Source: Ruminococcus hominis
Lineage (GTDB): Bacteria > Bacillota > Clostridia > Lachnospirales > Lachnospiraceae
NCBI RefSeq assembly: GCF_014287355.1
Contig: NZ_JACOPE010000001.1
Span: 1,984,001 to 2,048,000, forward strand
DNA: 64,000 nucleotides
Direction: 5' to 3'
In this document: positions 17,910 to 27,220 of the stretch, piece after piece
Numbering within the stretch: position 1 is the first letter of the stretch
Layout of the letters: every line of letters begins with the position of its first letter
The notes under the pieces: generated by a model
What the model saw: only the letters and a program-made list of their open reading frames with translations
Told to the model about the DNA's origin: nothing
The model's database searches: none
Made by a program: the position numbers and the translations under genes

Positions 17910-19580
17910 TTACACATCCACATCCATAATAATTGGGATAATCATTGGTCTTCTCTTTGTTTTCTTCCAAATAAAGTCATTCATTGTATCCCTGATTGTT
18001 AATTTGATCTTATTCCAGTCTGCATGACGATTGCTCAGGCATTTATCCAGGCTGTCACTTACCGCTCTTCTTGCTTCTTCCATCAAACCTTCTGATTCTC
18101 GTACATATACAAATCCACGAGAAACAATATCCGGTCCTGCCAGAAGACGGTTGCTTCCCTTCTCTAAAGTTAAAACAACAATAATAATTCCATCCTCAGC
18201 CAGATGCTGTCTGTCTCGGAGCACAATATTACCAACGTCTCCAACACCAAGACCATCTACCAGAATTGCTCCTGTGTGAACCTTATCTACCACTTTTGCG
18301 CTTTCATCGCAAAGCTCCAGAACATCTCCTGATTGAATAATAAATACATTCTCCTTTGGAATCCCAAGAGACATTGCAATTTCAGAGTTTGCTTTCAAAT
18401 GACGATACTCTCCATGAACCGGAATCGCATATTTCGGTTTTACAAGAGAATAGATTAATTTCAATTCTTCCTGACAAGCATGCCCAGATACATGAGCATC
18501 CTGAAATATTACGTTTGCTCCCTTTGAAGATAATTCGTTGATCACACGTGAAACTGATTTTTCATTTCCCGGGATTGGATTCGAGCTAAATATAATTGTA
18601 TCATTCGGCTGAATTGTAACCTTGCGATGCACATCTGCTGCCATACGAGACAAAGCAGCCATCGATTCTCCCTGACTTCCTGTTGTAATCAGCACCATCT
18701 TCTCCGGTGGATAATTCTTCATCTCATCAATCTCAATCAATGTATGCTCCGGTACATTCAGATAGCCAAGTTCTGAAGCTGTCGAAATAATATTCACCAT
18801 ACTTCGACCTTCTACAACTACTTTTCTTCCATATTTATATGCAGAGTTGATAATCTGCTGCACACGATCCACATTCGATGCAAATGTTGCAATAATAATT
18901 CGTGTATTCTGATGCTCTGCAAAAATGTGATCAAATGTAATACCTACTGTTTTTTCAGATTGAGTAAATCCTTTGCGCTCTGCATTGGTACTATCTGACA
19001 TTAATGCAAGTACGCCTTTTTTACCAATTTCTCCAAATCTCTGTAAATCGATCGCATCTCCAAATACCGGTGTGTAATCTACTTTAAAGTCTCCTGTGTG
19101 TACCACAATTCCTGCCGGTGAATAAATTGCCAAAGCGGATGCATCCTGTATACTATGGTTTGTTTTAATAAATTCAATTCTGAATTTTCCTAAATTGATA
19201 GACTGACCATGACGCACAACTTTTCTTCTTGTAGAACGAAGCAAATTGTGTTCTTTCAATTTATTTTCAATAATTCCCATTGTTAATTTAGTTGTATAAA
19301 TCGGAATATTAATTTCTTTGAGCACATAAGGCAAGGCACCAATATGATCTTCATGTCCATGAGTGATCACAAATCCCTTCACCTTGCTAATGTTATCCTT
19401 TAAATATGTGATATCCGGAATAACCAGATCAATACCAAGCATGTCATCTTCCGGGAATGCGAGACCACAATCCACAACAATAATACTGTCTTCATATTCA
19501 AAGGCTGTTATATTCATTCCAATCTGTTCCAGACCACCTAAAGGAATGATACGCAATTTTCCTGTATTTTGCTTTTTCAA
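17910..19580 (-). CDS. rnjA: Ribonuclease J
   Basis: A beta-CASP metallo-beta-lactamase RNase of about 556 residues with 5'-3' exonuclease and endonuclease activity in mRNA decay and rRNA maturation. Zinc ligands are in 'VITHGHEDHIGALPYVL', 'HTGDFKVD' and 'IPVHGEYRHLKAN'. I prefer the TTG at 19580, ten bases after GGAGG; it gives the usual 'LRIIPLGGLEQIGMN' start and avoids overlap with fur. Longer in-frame starts at 19589 (GTG) and 19646 exist. Confidence 0.93.
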   Translation of the reverse strand: MKKQNTGKLRIIPLGGLEQIGMNITAFEYEDSIIVVDCGLAFPEDDMLGIDLVIPDITYLKDNISKVKGFVITHGHEDHIGALPYVLKEINIPIYTTKLTMGIIENKLKEHNLLRSTRRKVVRHGQSINLGKFRIEFIKTNHSIQDASALAIYSPAGIVVHTGDFKVDYTPVFGDAIDLQRFGEIGKKGVLALMSDSTNAERKGFTQSEKTVGITFDHIFAEHQNTRIIIATFASNVDRVQQIINSAYKYGRKVVVEGRSMVNIISTASELGYLNVPEHTLIEIDEMKNYPPEKMVLITTGSQGESMAALSRMAADVHRKVTIQPNDTIIFSSNPIPGNEKSVSRVINELSSKGANVIFQDAHVSGHACQEELKLIYSLVKPKYAIPVHGEYRHLKANSEIAMSLGIPKENVFIIQSGDVLELCDESAKVVDKVHTGAILVDGLGVGDVGNIVLRDRQHLAEDGIIIVVLTLEKGSNRLLAGPDIVSRGFVYVRESEGLMEEARRAVSDSLDKCLSNRHADWNKIKLTIRDTMNDFIWKKTKRRPMIIPIIMDVDV

Positions 19581-19627
19581 AAATTTCACACCTCCATCTA
19601 TTTTTTGTACTGACAAAAACCGGAGTT

Positions 19628-20086
19628 TTATTCTTGTTCCATGCATTGTTTACACACACCATAAAATTTCAACTCATGATCCACAATATGAAATCCTGTT
19701 TTTTCCTGAATATGCGTTTCCAATCCATCTAACAAATCACCATCAAACGGAAATACTTTCCCGCATTTCCTACATATTAAATGATGATGACTGTGTTTCA
19801 TCTCACCTTCGAACAAATGCCCGATCTCATAACGCACACAACCATCATCCAGATTAATGCGGTCTATCAACTGCATCTCATATAAAAGTTGTAATGTACG
19901 ATATACAGTAGCCAATCCAATCTCCGGATACTGCTGTTGTATCTGTGCATACAGCTCTTCTGCTGCCATGTGATTACCGCTGCTTTTTGCAAGCGTGGAC
20001 AATACAAGCAGACGCTGCTGTGTAATCTTCAAGCCCCGTTCTTTTAACTTTGCCCGAAGTAGTTTCTCCACCTTTTCCTGTTCCAT
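19628..20086 (-). CDS. fur: Fur-family metal-responsive repressor
   Basis: A 152-residue Fur/PerR-type regulator. The N-terminal winged helix includes 'KITQQRLLVLSTLAKS' and the recognition region 'GLATVYRTLQLLYEMQLI'; the C-terminal dimerisation domain has metal-binding 'HSHHHLICRKCGKVFPF' and 'CKQC', giving two CxxC pairs for structural zinc. Sequence alone does not settle Fur against PerR or Zur. It sits in the ireB-ruvX-DUF1292-fur-rnjA run common in Lachnospiraceae. Confidence 0.88.
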   Translation of the reverse strand: MEQEKVEKLLRAKLKERGLKITQQRLLVLSTLAKSSGNHMAAEELYAQIQQQYPEIGLATVYRTLQLLYEMQLIDRINLDDGCVRYEIGHLFEGEMKHSHHHLICRKCGKVFPFDGDLLDGLETHIQEKTGFHIVDHELKFYGVCKQCMEQE

Positions 20087-20141
20087 CGTCTACTCCAATT
20101 CCTGTGTAGTAAATCTATCGCAACTATCCTTTATCGGATAT

Positions 20142-20402
20142 TTACAATGTAATGTCAACATCTTCCAACAGTTCTTCAAACACCTTCGAAACTGCTGTCA
20201 ATTCATTATCATCTTCTACGATATCATACAGATTGTCCTGTTCATTTCCTGACTCTGTCTCTTTCAAAATCAGACATTCTGCATCATCGCTTTCATTATC
20301 AGCTACGAGTAAGTATGTAGCACCATTTAACTTTGTTTGCTCCAAAACGAAAAAGTCAACTGTTTCGTTTGTATCTTCAAATGTAAATGTAATCTTCTCC
20401 AT
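20142..20402 (-). CDS. DUF1292 protein (YrzB family)
   Basis: An 86-residue acidic protein with the DUF1292 pattern: 'ITFTFEDTNETVDFFVLEQTKLNG', split near residue 20, then 'YLLVADN', 'CLILKE' and 'DDNELTAVSKVFEELLED'. Function unknown in the family. It is regularly found between ruvX and fur, as here; the gap to ruvX is 11 bases. Confidence 0.88.
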   Translation of the reverse strand: MEKITFTFEDTNETVDFFVLEQTKLNGATYLLVADNESDDAECLILKETESGNEQDNLYDIVEDDNELTAVSKVFEELLEDVDITL

Positions 20403-20413
20403 AGGTCTCCCCT

Positions 20414-20842
20414 TTATTTTGAAATCTGCAGCGAATCCAGATATCCCTGTAATATAAATACTGCTGCAATCTTATCAATATACTTTTTCCGATCCTCTCG
20501 TCTTACTTTACTTTCAATCAATGTACGCTCCGCAGCAACCGTCGTCAGGCGTTCATCCCACATGATCACTTCAAGTCCGGTTCTTCGTTCTAACATTGCT
20601 TTAAATTCCAGTGACTTCTCTGCTCTCTCTCCCACATCATTGTTCATATGTTTTGGAAAGCCGAGCACGATCTTTTCTACTTCATATTCACGAATCAGTT
20701 CTTCGATGCGTGCACATGTGCGACGCAGCTTGTTTTCTTCTTTTCGTTCTATTGTCTCTATACCCTGAGCCGTCAGACCAAGTGCGTCACTAATTGCAAC
20801 CCCAACTGTCTTCGTGCCATAATCCAATCCCATAATTCTCAT
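20414..20842 (-). CDS. ruvX: Putative pre-16S rRNA nuclease YqgF/RuvX
   Basis: A 142-residue RNase H-fold protein. The first acidic residue is in '[21 protein letters not shown]', the second in '[19 protein letters not shown]', the last in '[11 protein letters not shown]'. YqgF trims the 5' end of 16S rRNA precursor in E. coli. It starts 7 bases after ireB and is part of the same operon. Confidence 0.93.
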   Translation of the reverse strand: MRIMGLDYGTKTVGVAISDALGLTAQGIETIERKEENKLRRTCARIEELIREYEVEKIVLGFPKHMNNDVGERAEKSLEFKAMLERRTGLEVIMWDERLTTVAAERTLIESKVRREDRKKYIDKIAAVFILQGYLDSLQISK

Positions 20843-20849
20843 AATTTAA

Positions 20850-21113
20850 TTATTCCCATGAATTATTCTGAATATACGACTTCAATAACTCTTCTACCAG
20901 TTCATCTCTCTCCACTTTCATCACAAGACTTCTTGCTCCATTGTAACTTGTAATATAAGTTGGATCTCCAGACATAATATATCCAACAATCTGGTTTACC
21001 GGATTATATCCTTTTTCTTTCAACGCTTTGAAAACGATCTCTAAGATATCTTTTGCAGAAATCTGCGGACCTGGTTCAACCTGAAAGAATTGTGTATTAC
21101 TCAAATCACTCAT
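20850..21113 (-). CDS. ireB: IreB family regulatory phosphoprotein
   Basis: An 87-residue UPF0297 protein. '[27 protein letters not shown]', split around residue 35, '[17 protein letters not shown]' and '[13 protein letters not shown]' match the family end to end. In Enterococcus IreB is a substrate of the Ser/Thr kinase IreK and affects cephalosporin resistance. It heads the ireB-ruvX-DUF1292-fur operon. Confidence 0.93.
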   Translation of the reverse strand: MSDLSNTQFFQVEPGPQISAKDILEIVFKALKEKGYNPVNQIVGYIMSGDPTYITSYNGARSLVMKVERDELVEELLKSYIQNNSWE

Positions 21114-21294
21114 GTTTTTTCCACCTTTCTCTTTTTATGTCTAACATTGTATTGTTTTCATTACCGGTCATTATTTTTATAACCCATAATAAATTTACAT
21201 CTCGCATCTGTCCCAGACAGCCACAAAACATCCTCCGGCAAAACAAAGTTGCCAGATTCCCTACTTATCATTCTAATATAATCCCGTTTAAAAT

Positions 21295-22602
21295 TCAATG
21301 GATAATTTGAGAATGGTCATCTATTCGCACCTTGACAATCTGATTCTGTAAATTTTCATCTGATTCCAATGCAACTTTTATATATTCTTTTGTGTGCCCG
21401 ACTTGTACTTCTTTTCCGTTGATCTGTGCTGGTTCTTCCACAAGGATTTCCACATTTTTTCCAACCATTTCTTTCTCGTATGCTTCCTGTTTTTTTGCTC
21501 CCAGCTCAATCAATTGTGCACTTCTTTCTGCCTTTATCTGTTCCGGCACCTGATTTTCCATCACAGCTGCCCTTGTTCCTTCTCGTTTAGAATATTTAAA
21601 AATATGTGTTTCATAGAAGTTTACTTTGTCGACAAATGCTTTTGATTCTTCAAACTCTTCTTCTGTCTCTCCCGGGAATCCTACAATTACATCCGTTGTC
21701 AACGCCGGGTGGTCAAAATATTTTCGCAAAAGCTCACACTTTTCATAATACTCACCCGTTGTATAGCGGCGATTCATACGTTTCAAAGTTGCATCACACC
21801 CGCTCTGTAAAGATAAATGAAAATGAGGACACATCTTAGGAAGTCCTGCAATTGTTTTAGCAAATTCTTCTGTGATGATCCTTGGTTCCAGAGATCCCAG
21901 ACGAATACGTTCAATACCCGGAATTTCATGAACTGCCAGAATCAATGTCAGTAAATCTGTTTTCTTTCTCGCTTCCTGTTCTTCAAAATCAACTCCATAA
22001 GAACTCAGATGAATTCCTGTAAGAACAACTTCCTTGTAACCATTTCCAGATAATGTTGTTACTTCCTGTACTACATCTTCCAGAGAACGACTGCGCACGC
22101 GGCCTCTTGCAAACGGAATAATACAATATGAACAGAACTGATTGCATCCATCCTGTACTTTGATGTAAGCTCTTGTATGTTCTCCGGTGCGAGACAGATT
22201 TAGGTTTTCATATTCATTTGTATGATTAATATCAATTACTTCCTCTGTTTTACATTTTGATTCATATTCATCTAAAATCTGAATCAAATCTTGTTTTTTA
22301 TTATTTCCAATTACAATGTCAATACAGGAATCTAATTCATGATGTTCATTTTCCTGTGCCTGCACATAACATCCGGCCGCAACTACAATTGCATCCGGAT
22401 TCATTTTTCTCGCACGATGCAACATCTGTCTGGATTTTCTGTCTGCAATATTCGTCACTGTACATGTATTAATAATATAAATGTCTGCGCCTTCTTTAAA
22501 CGGAACAATTTCATACCCCTCTTTTTCCAGCATTTCCTGCATGGCTTCTGTCTCATACGCATTCACCTTGCATCCCAAATTATGCAACGCTACTTTTTTC
22601 AT
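21295..22602 (-). CDS. mtaB: tRNA t6A37 methylthiotransferase MtaB
   Basis: A 435-residue radical-SAM methylthiotransferase that turns t6A37 into ms2t6A in tRNA. The N-terminal UPF0004 domain has 'LHNLGCKVNAYETEA', 'INTCTVTNIADRKSRQ' and 'VVAAGCYVQ' (three cluster cysteines); the radical SAM motif is 'GCNQFCSYCIIPFARG'; a C-terminal TRAM domain ends the protein. The missing LGCxKN 'D' variant and the 'CKVNAYE' motif separate it from RimO, which is also in this window. Divergent from the HPr-like gene. Confidence 0.93.
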   Translation of the reverse strand: MKKVALHNLGCKVNAYETEAMQEMLEKEGYEIVPFKEGADIYIINTCTVTNIADRKSRQMLHRARKMNPDAIVVAAGCYVQAQENEHHELDSCIDIVIGNNKKQDLIQILDEYESKCKTEEVIDINHTNEYENLNLSRTGEHTRAYIKVQDGCNQFCSYCIIPFARGRVRSRSLEDVVQEVTTLSGNGYKEVVLTGIHLSSYGVDFEEQEARKKTDLLTLILAVHEIPGIERIRLGSLEPRIITEEFAKTIAGLPKMCPHFHLSLQSGCDATLKRMNRRYTTGEYYEKCELLRKYFDHPALTTDVIVGFPGETEEEFEESKAFVDKVNFYETHIFKYSKREGTRAAVMENQVPEQIKAERSAQLIELGAKKQEAYEKEMVGKNVEILVEEPAQINGKEVQVGHTKEYIKVALESDENLQNQIVKVRIDDHSQIIH

Positions 22603-22642
22603 TAATTTTTCTCCTTCTATCGTTCTTTTTTCTATCAGTTTC

Positions 22643-22671
22643 TTGACTTTTATATTCCTATCTCGTAGAAT
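22643..22671 (+). promoter_or_regulatory. Sigma-A promoter of the HPr-like gene
   Basis: TTGACT (22643-22648) and TAGAAT (22666-22671) are 17 bases apart. An AAGGAGGG ribosome site follows before the ATG at 22725. Confidence 0.7.
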
Positions 22672-22724
22672 AAGCTAAGAGGGAAAACCTCGTACTTTTT
22701 CGTATATCAAGGAGGGATTATAAC

Positions 22725-22958
22725 ATGAAAACTGTACAGATTTCTTTAAACTCAATTGACAAAGTAAAGTCTTTCGTAAATGAAATCACAAAATACGATA
22801 ACGACTTTGATCTTGTATCTGGAAGATATGTAATTGATGCTAAATCTATTATGGGTATCTTCAGCCTGGATCTTTCAAAACCAATCGACCTGAACATTCA
22901 TGCCGATGGCGAATTGGATGATATCCTTGCTGCTCTTGAGCCATACATCATCAAATAA
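22725..22958 (+). CDS. HPr-family protein lacking the phosphocarrier histidine
   Basis: A 77-residue protein with the HPr fold pattern. The regulatory serine region is intact ('DAKSIMGIFSLDLSKPI', Ser about residue 44), but the stretch that should hold the catalytic His-15 motif (HARPA) reads 'SIDKVKSFVNEITKYDNDFD' and has no histidine. It therefore cannot carry phosphate in the PTS like HPr. It may act like Bacillus Crh, a Ser-phosphorylated cofactor of CcpA, or as a structural decoy. It is monocistronic, with its own promoter and terminator. Confidence 0.85.
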   Translation: MKTVQISLNSIDKVKSFVNEITKYDNDFDLVSGRYVIDAKSIMGIFSLDLSKPIDLNIHADGELDDILAALEPYIIK

Positions 22959-22985
22959 GTAATCGACTTACATTTGTCAAGTAGT

Positions 22986-23013
22986 AAGGCTGTCTTTTAC
23001 GACAGCCTTTTTG
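22986..23013 (+). terminator. Terminator of the HPr-like gene
   Basis: AAGGCTGTC and GACAGCCTT flank a six-base loop and are followed by TTTTTGTTTTG. On the other strand it could also end thiI transcripts. Confidence 0.85.
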
Positions 23014-23058
23014 TTTTGATTATTTGTTACTGTTCACAGTACCTGTGACCAGCAACGA

Positions 23059-24240
23059 TTATTTTACTTTAATCACTTCTACTGTATCAATTGCTTTCTC
23101 TACTAATTCATCAATACCTTCTGCCAGATTCAATTCTGATTTTTCAATCTTCTCCAAAATTGGTTTTGTAACCGGATGTTTTGCCACGAAAATTGTACAG
23201 CAATCTTCGAATGGCAGTATTGAAGTCTCATATGTGTTGATTTTTTCTGAAATTTCTACGATATCACGTTTATCAAAGCCAATCAGCGGACGATAAACCG
23301 GCAATGTGCAAACCGCATTTGTCACATTCAGACTCTGCATTGTCTGACTTGCAACCTGTCCAATACTCTCTCCTGTGATCATGCCAAGACAACCGTCCTG
23401 TTTTGCAAAATGTTCTGCAATCTTCATCATATAACGACGCATAATGATCGTGAGTTCTTCGTGTGGACACTTCTCATAAATATACAACTGAATATCTGTG
23501 AAGTTTACAACATTCAATTTGATCGGTCCTGAATATTTTGATACAAGACGTGCAAGATCTACAACCTTTTCTTTTGCACGTTCGCTTGTATACGGTGGTG
23601 CATGAAAATATGTTGCTTCCAAAGAAACTCCTCGTTTTGCGATCATATATCCCGCAACCGGGCTGTCGATTCCGCCTGACAGAAGTAACATCGCACTTCC
23701 GTTTGTCCCAACCGGCATTCCACCCGGTCCCGGAATAATCTCTGAATAAAGATAAATCTCTTCACGGACTTCTACATTCAACATAATATCCGGATGATGT
23801 ACATCTACCTTCATCTCAGGAAATGCATCTAAAATCACTTCACCTAACTGACAGTTAATCTGCATAGACTGAAGAGGATAGCTCTTTTTACTTCTTCTCG
23901 CCTCTACTTTAAAAGTCTTATTCTTATCCGGATACATCTCATCCATATAAGCAACCACTTCTTTTTTCAGTTCTTCAAAGCCTTTATCCTCCAGACGGAC
24001 AACCGGACAAATTCCAACAATTCCAAATACTCTTGCAAGACTTTCTACAGTCTCTTCATAATCATACTCTCCATCACAATCCACATATACTCTTCCATAA
24101 GATTTGTGAACATAAAATTCTCCATCTACATCTTTCAATGCAAATCGAATCTGACGAACCAATGCGTCCTCAAATATATAACGGTTTTTTCCTTTAATTC
24201 CAATCTCACCGTATTTGATCAAAAATGAATGAAATTTCAT
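23059..24240 (-). CDS. thiI: tRNA 4-thiouridine synthase ThiI
   Basis: A 393-residue ThiI of the short type without the C-terminal rhodanese domain. The N-terminal THUMP domain covers about residues 55-165; the PP-loop ATPase motif is 'LLSGGIDSPVAGYMIAKRG'; the last catalytic region includes 'CLGMITGESIGQVASQT' and a Cys in 'PFEDCCTIFV'. It makes s4U8 in tRNA and can supply sulfur for thiamine. A cysteine desulfurase lies 13 bases upstream in the same operon, the expected sulfur donor for short ThiI. Confidence 0.95.
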   Translation of the reverse strand: MKFHSFLIKYGEIGIKGKNRYIFEDALVRQIRFALKDVDGEFYVHKSYGRVYVDCDGEYDYEETVESLARVFGIVGICPVVRLEDKGFEELKKEVVAYMDEMYPDKNKTFKVEARRSKKSYPLQSMQINCQLGEVILDAFPEMKVDVHHPDIMLNVEVREEIYLYSEIIPGPGGMPVGTNGSAMLLLSGGIDSPVAGYMIAKRGVSLEATYFHAPPYTSERAKEKVVDLARLVSKYSGPIKLNVVNFTDIQLYIYEKCPHEELTIIMRRYMMKIAEHFAKQDGCLGMITGESIGQVASQTMQSLNVTNAVCTLPVYRPLIGFDKRDIVEISEKINTYETSILPFEDCCTIFVAKHPVTKPILEKIEKSELNLAEGIDELVEKAIDTVEVIKVK

Positions 24241-24253
24241 ATCTTTCTCCTTT

Positions 24254-25411
24254 TTAGTGTCTTGTATATCTCCTTAACATCGGTACACAATTATATAGTG
24301 TTTCCAACGTATAGTCAATTTCTTCTTTTGTTGTAAATTCTGACATACTGAAACGCAATGTCGAATCCAGGTACTCCTGTGAAGTTCCAATTCCTCTTAA
24401 CACTCCACTGATCGCAGGATGATTTGATGCACACGCAGAACCTGAAGACACGTATATACCTTTATCTTCCAAAGTATGCAGCAACACTTCACTTCTAACC
24501 CCTGCAATGCCAACGCTTATAATATGAGGTGCACTATTTTCATCAGTCAGACCATGCACCGTTGCGTGTTCTATTTTCGATATTCCTTCTATAAAATGAG
24601 CTTTCAGTTCCCTCATCAGTGAAACTTTCATGTTCAGATCTTGATATATCATCTTTGCCGCAAGTCCAAGTCCTGCAATTCCCGGAACATTTTCTGTACC
24701 GGAACGAATATTCTTCTGCTGCTCTCCTCCGAAAATAATCGGCTTAATCTTTACTTTCTCATTTATATATAAAAATCCTGTTCCTTTTGGTCCATGGATT
24801 TTATGTCCACTTGCTGAAAGCATATCAATCCCAACTCGTTTCGGATAAATATGGTACTTTCCAAATCCCTGCACTGCATCAGAATGGAAGAGAATTCTTG
24901 GATTGAAGTTTTTTACGATTTTTACAGCTTCTTCAATCGGTTGGACAGAACCCACCTCGTTATTAACATACATGATGGATACTAAAATCGTATCTTGGCA
25001 CAGTGCCTCTTTTAATGCTTCTAAACGAACACGTCCATTCTCATCTACCGGTAAATATGTCACCCGAAATCCTTCCTCTTCTTCCAGATAATGCATTGTA
25101 TTTAAAATAGCTGGATGTTCGATTGAAGATGTGATCAAATGATTCCCCCTGCGTCGATTTGCCCGTGCTGCTCCGATCAAAGCCAGGTTATCGCTTTCTG
25201 TACCTCCTGATGTAAAAAAGATTTCCTTCGCATTTACTTTTAATAGCTTTGCTAAAATTTCTTTTGCATCTTTCACATAATGCTCCGCCTCTACGCCTTT
25301 ACGATGCATCGAAGACGGATTACCATAATCCTGACACATTACTTTATATACAATATTTCCAACTTCCGGATATGCTCTTGTTGTCGCCGAATTATCTAAA
25401 TAAACTTCCAT
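24254..25411 (-). CDS. Cysteine desulfurase (NifS/IscS-like)
   Basis: A 385-residue PLP enzyme that takes sulfur from cysteine. The PLP lysine is in 'SASGHKIHGPKGTGFLY', and the persulfide cysteine in 'YVSSGSACASNHPA'. The N-terminus 'YLDNSATTRAYPEV' is typical of the NifS group found beside thiI in Firmicutes. Its likely job is feeding ThiI, and possibly Moco or Fe-S assembly. Confidence 0.93.
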   Translation of the reverse strand: MEVYLDNSATTRAYPEVGNIVYKVMCQDYGNPSSMHRKGVEAEHYVKDAKEILAKLLKVNAKEIFFTSGGTESDNLALIGAARANRRRGNHLITSSIEHPAILNTMHYLEEEEGFRVTYLPVDENGRVRLEALKEALCQDTILVSIMYVNNEVGSVQPIEEAVKIVKNFNPRILFHSDAVQGFGKYHIYPKRVGIDMLSASGHKIHGPKGTGFLYINEKVKIKPIIFGGEQQKNIRSGTENVPGIAGLGLAAKMIYQDLNMKVSLMRELKAHFIEGISKIEHATVHGLTDENSAPHIISVGIAGVRSEVLLHTLEDKGIYVSSGSACASNHPAISGVLRGIGTSQEYLDSTLRFSMSEFTTKEEIDYTLETLYNCVPMLRRYTRH

Positions 25412-25469
25412 GTTACCTTTCCTTCTCTGTCTTGTTCAGATTTTTCACTGTTGCTCTGAACGTTTCTTA

Positions 25470-26222
25470 CTATAAATTATGAATCTCACATTCTAAGTGA
25501 TACATCAGAATTGATAAAATTGTCAACCCTGCCGTCTCTGTCCTCAATATTCTTTTTCCCAACGAAACCGGTATAATCTCCTGTTCCATCGCCTGTTCAA
25601 TCTCCGCCTCTTCAAATCCGCCTTCCGGTCCGATAAAAACCCCAATACTTTCACCCGGCTTAATCTGATCTACAGCTGATTTCATCGTCCCCATTCCTTC
25701 TGCTTTCTCATAAGGAATCAGACGGACATCTAAGCTTTTTGCAAATTCTAATGCCTCTGCAAATGTCATAACGTCGTGAACTTCTGGAATTCTGTTTCTT
25801 CCGGACTGTTTTGCCGCTCCTTCTGCGATTGCATTCCAGCGCGCAACCTTCTTGGCAGCTTTTTTCTCATCCAGTTTTACTACTGCACGCTTTGTCACAA
25901 CCGGAACCACCTCATAAACACCAAGCTCCACAGCTTTCTGTATGATCAATTCCATCTTATCAGCTTTTGGCAGTCCTTGAAACAGATAAATTCTGGACGG
26001 AAGTTCTACATCATCCTGAATCTTATCACAGATATGTAGTCTTGCCGAGTCCTGCTCATACTCGTCCACTTCACATATATATCTGTTTGAACTTCCGTCA
26101 CTGATTTCAACCGATTCTCCTGGTTTAATCCTCAACACATTTTTCATATGGTTCAGATCCGAACCCTCTATTGCAATCGTATCTCCACAGATTTGCGTTG
26201 GTTCAACAAAAAAATGATGCAT
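25470..26222 (-). CDS. rsmE: 16S rRNA m3U1498 methyltransferase
   Basis: A 250-residue SPOUT methyltransferase with N-terminal PUA-like domain and a trefoil knot: 'YLFQGLPKADKMELIIQKA', 'ELGVYEVVPV', 'VFIGPEGGFEEAEI' and 'SLGKRILRTETAGL'. It modifies U1498 of 16S rRNA. It follows prmA by 18 bases, the usual pairing in Firmicutes. Confidence 0.95.
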   Translation of the reverse strand: MHHFFVEPTQICGDTIAIEGSDLNHMKNVLRIKPGESVEISDGSSNRYICEVDEYEQDSARLHICDKIQDDVELPSRIYLFQGLPKADKMELIIQKAVELGVYEVVPVVTKRAVVKLDEKKAAKKVARWNAIAEGAAKQSGRNRIPEVHDVMTFAEALEFAKSLDVRLIPYEKAEGMGTMKSAVDQIKPGESIGVFIGPEGGFEEAEIEQAMEQEIIPVSLGKRILRTETAGLTILSILMYHLECEIHNL

Positions 26223-26240
26223 TTTTGTCTCTCCTTTTAA

Positions 26241-27200
26241 TTAGTTCTTTCGTGCTGTTACAGACACCCACTCACCCTGATATGTCACTTCCAGCACTTC
26301 CAGTCCTGCTTTTTTCACAGCTTCAACAACAGTCTCTTCTTTATCATCGATGATTCCGCTTGTGATATATATACCACCCTTTTTCAGCTGATTTACAATC
26401 ACCGGTGTAAGAGCGACTAACACATCTGCAAGAATATTTGCCACAACGATATCATAGCATTCATATCCAACCTTATCCTGTACCGCTTTATCATCAATAA
26501 TATTTCCGATCATAACTTCATACTGATCCTTTGAAATACCATTCACTTCCATATTTTCATATGTTGCATCGATTGCACAAGGATCAAGGTCTGTTCCTAC
26601 GGAATGTTTCGCTCCAAATTTAAGTGCCAGCATTCCAAGGATTCCACTTCCGCATCCAACATCAAGAATTTCTGTATCCTGCGTCACATGTTTACGGATC
26701 TGGCGAATGCATAACTGTGTTGTCTCATGCATTCCTGTTCCAAATGCTGTTCCCGGATCAATATGGATCACCATCTTATCCTCATCTTCCGGTTTTACAT
26801 CTTCCCATGACGGAATGATTAAAATATCATCTACATAAAACTGATGGAAATATTGTTTCCAATTATTTACCCAATCCACATCCTCTGTCTCGGATTCTTC
26901 AATAGAACATTCTCCAAGATCCATAAATTCTGACATTTCTTCCAGTTCCTGACGGACATTTTTCAAAATACTTTCTGTATCCGCATCTTCTTCTAAATAA
27001 AAGCTTAAATATGCAATTCCGTCATCAGCCTCTGTTTCCGGCAAAATATCCACAAACATCTGCTCCTTATCTGCCGCTGTCAAAGGAATCTTATCTTCAA
27101 TCTGAACTCCTTCAACCCCCAAATCTGCCAGCATACTGCTTACGATATCTTCTGCCTGTGTAGTTGTCTTTAAGCGAAAACTTTTCCACTTCATGTTCAA
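26241..27200 (-). CDS. prmA: Ribosomal protein L11 methyltransferase
   Basis: A 319-residue protein with an N-terminal L11-recognition domain (about 1-120, rather acidic) and a C-terminal class I SAM domain: 'DPGTAFGTGMHETTQLCI', 'EILDVGCGSGILGMLALKFG', 'VVANILADVL'. Trimethylates L11. Part of the moaC-prmA-rsmE run. Confidence 0.95.
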   Translation of the reverse strand: MNMKWKSFRLKTTTQAEDIVSSMLADLGVEGVQIEDKIPLTAADKEQMFVDILPETEADDGIAYLSFYLEEDADTESILKNVRQELEEMSEFMDLGECSIEESETEDVDWVNNWKQYFHQFYVDDILIIPSWEDVKPEDEDKMVIHIDPGTAFGTGMHETTQLCIRQIRKHVTQDTEILDVGCGSGILGMLALKFGAKHSVGTDLDPCAIDATYENMEVNGISKDQYEVMIGNIIDDKAVQDKVGYECYDIVVANILADVLVALTPVIVNQLKKGGIYITSGIIDDKEETVVEAVKKAGLEVLEVTYQGEWVSVTARKN

Positions 27201-27220
27201 TCTTCCTTTCTTTTTGCATC

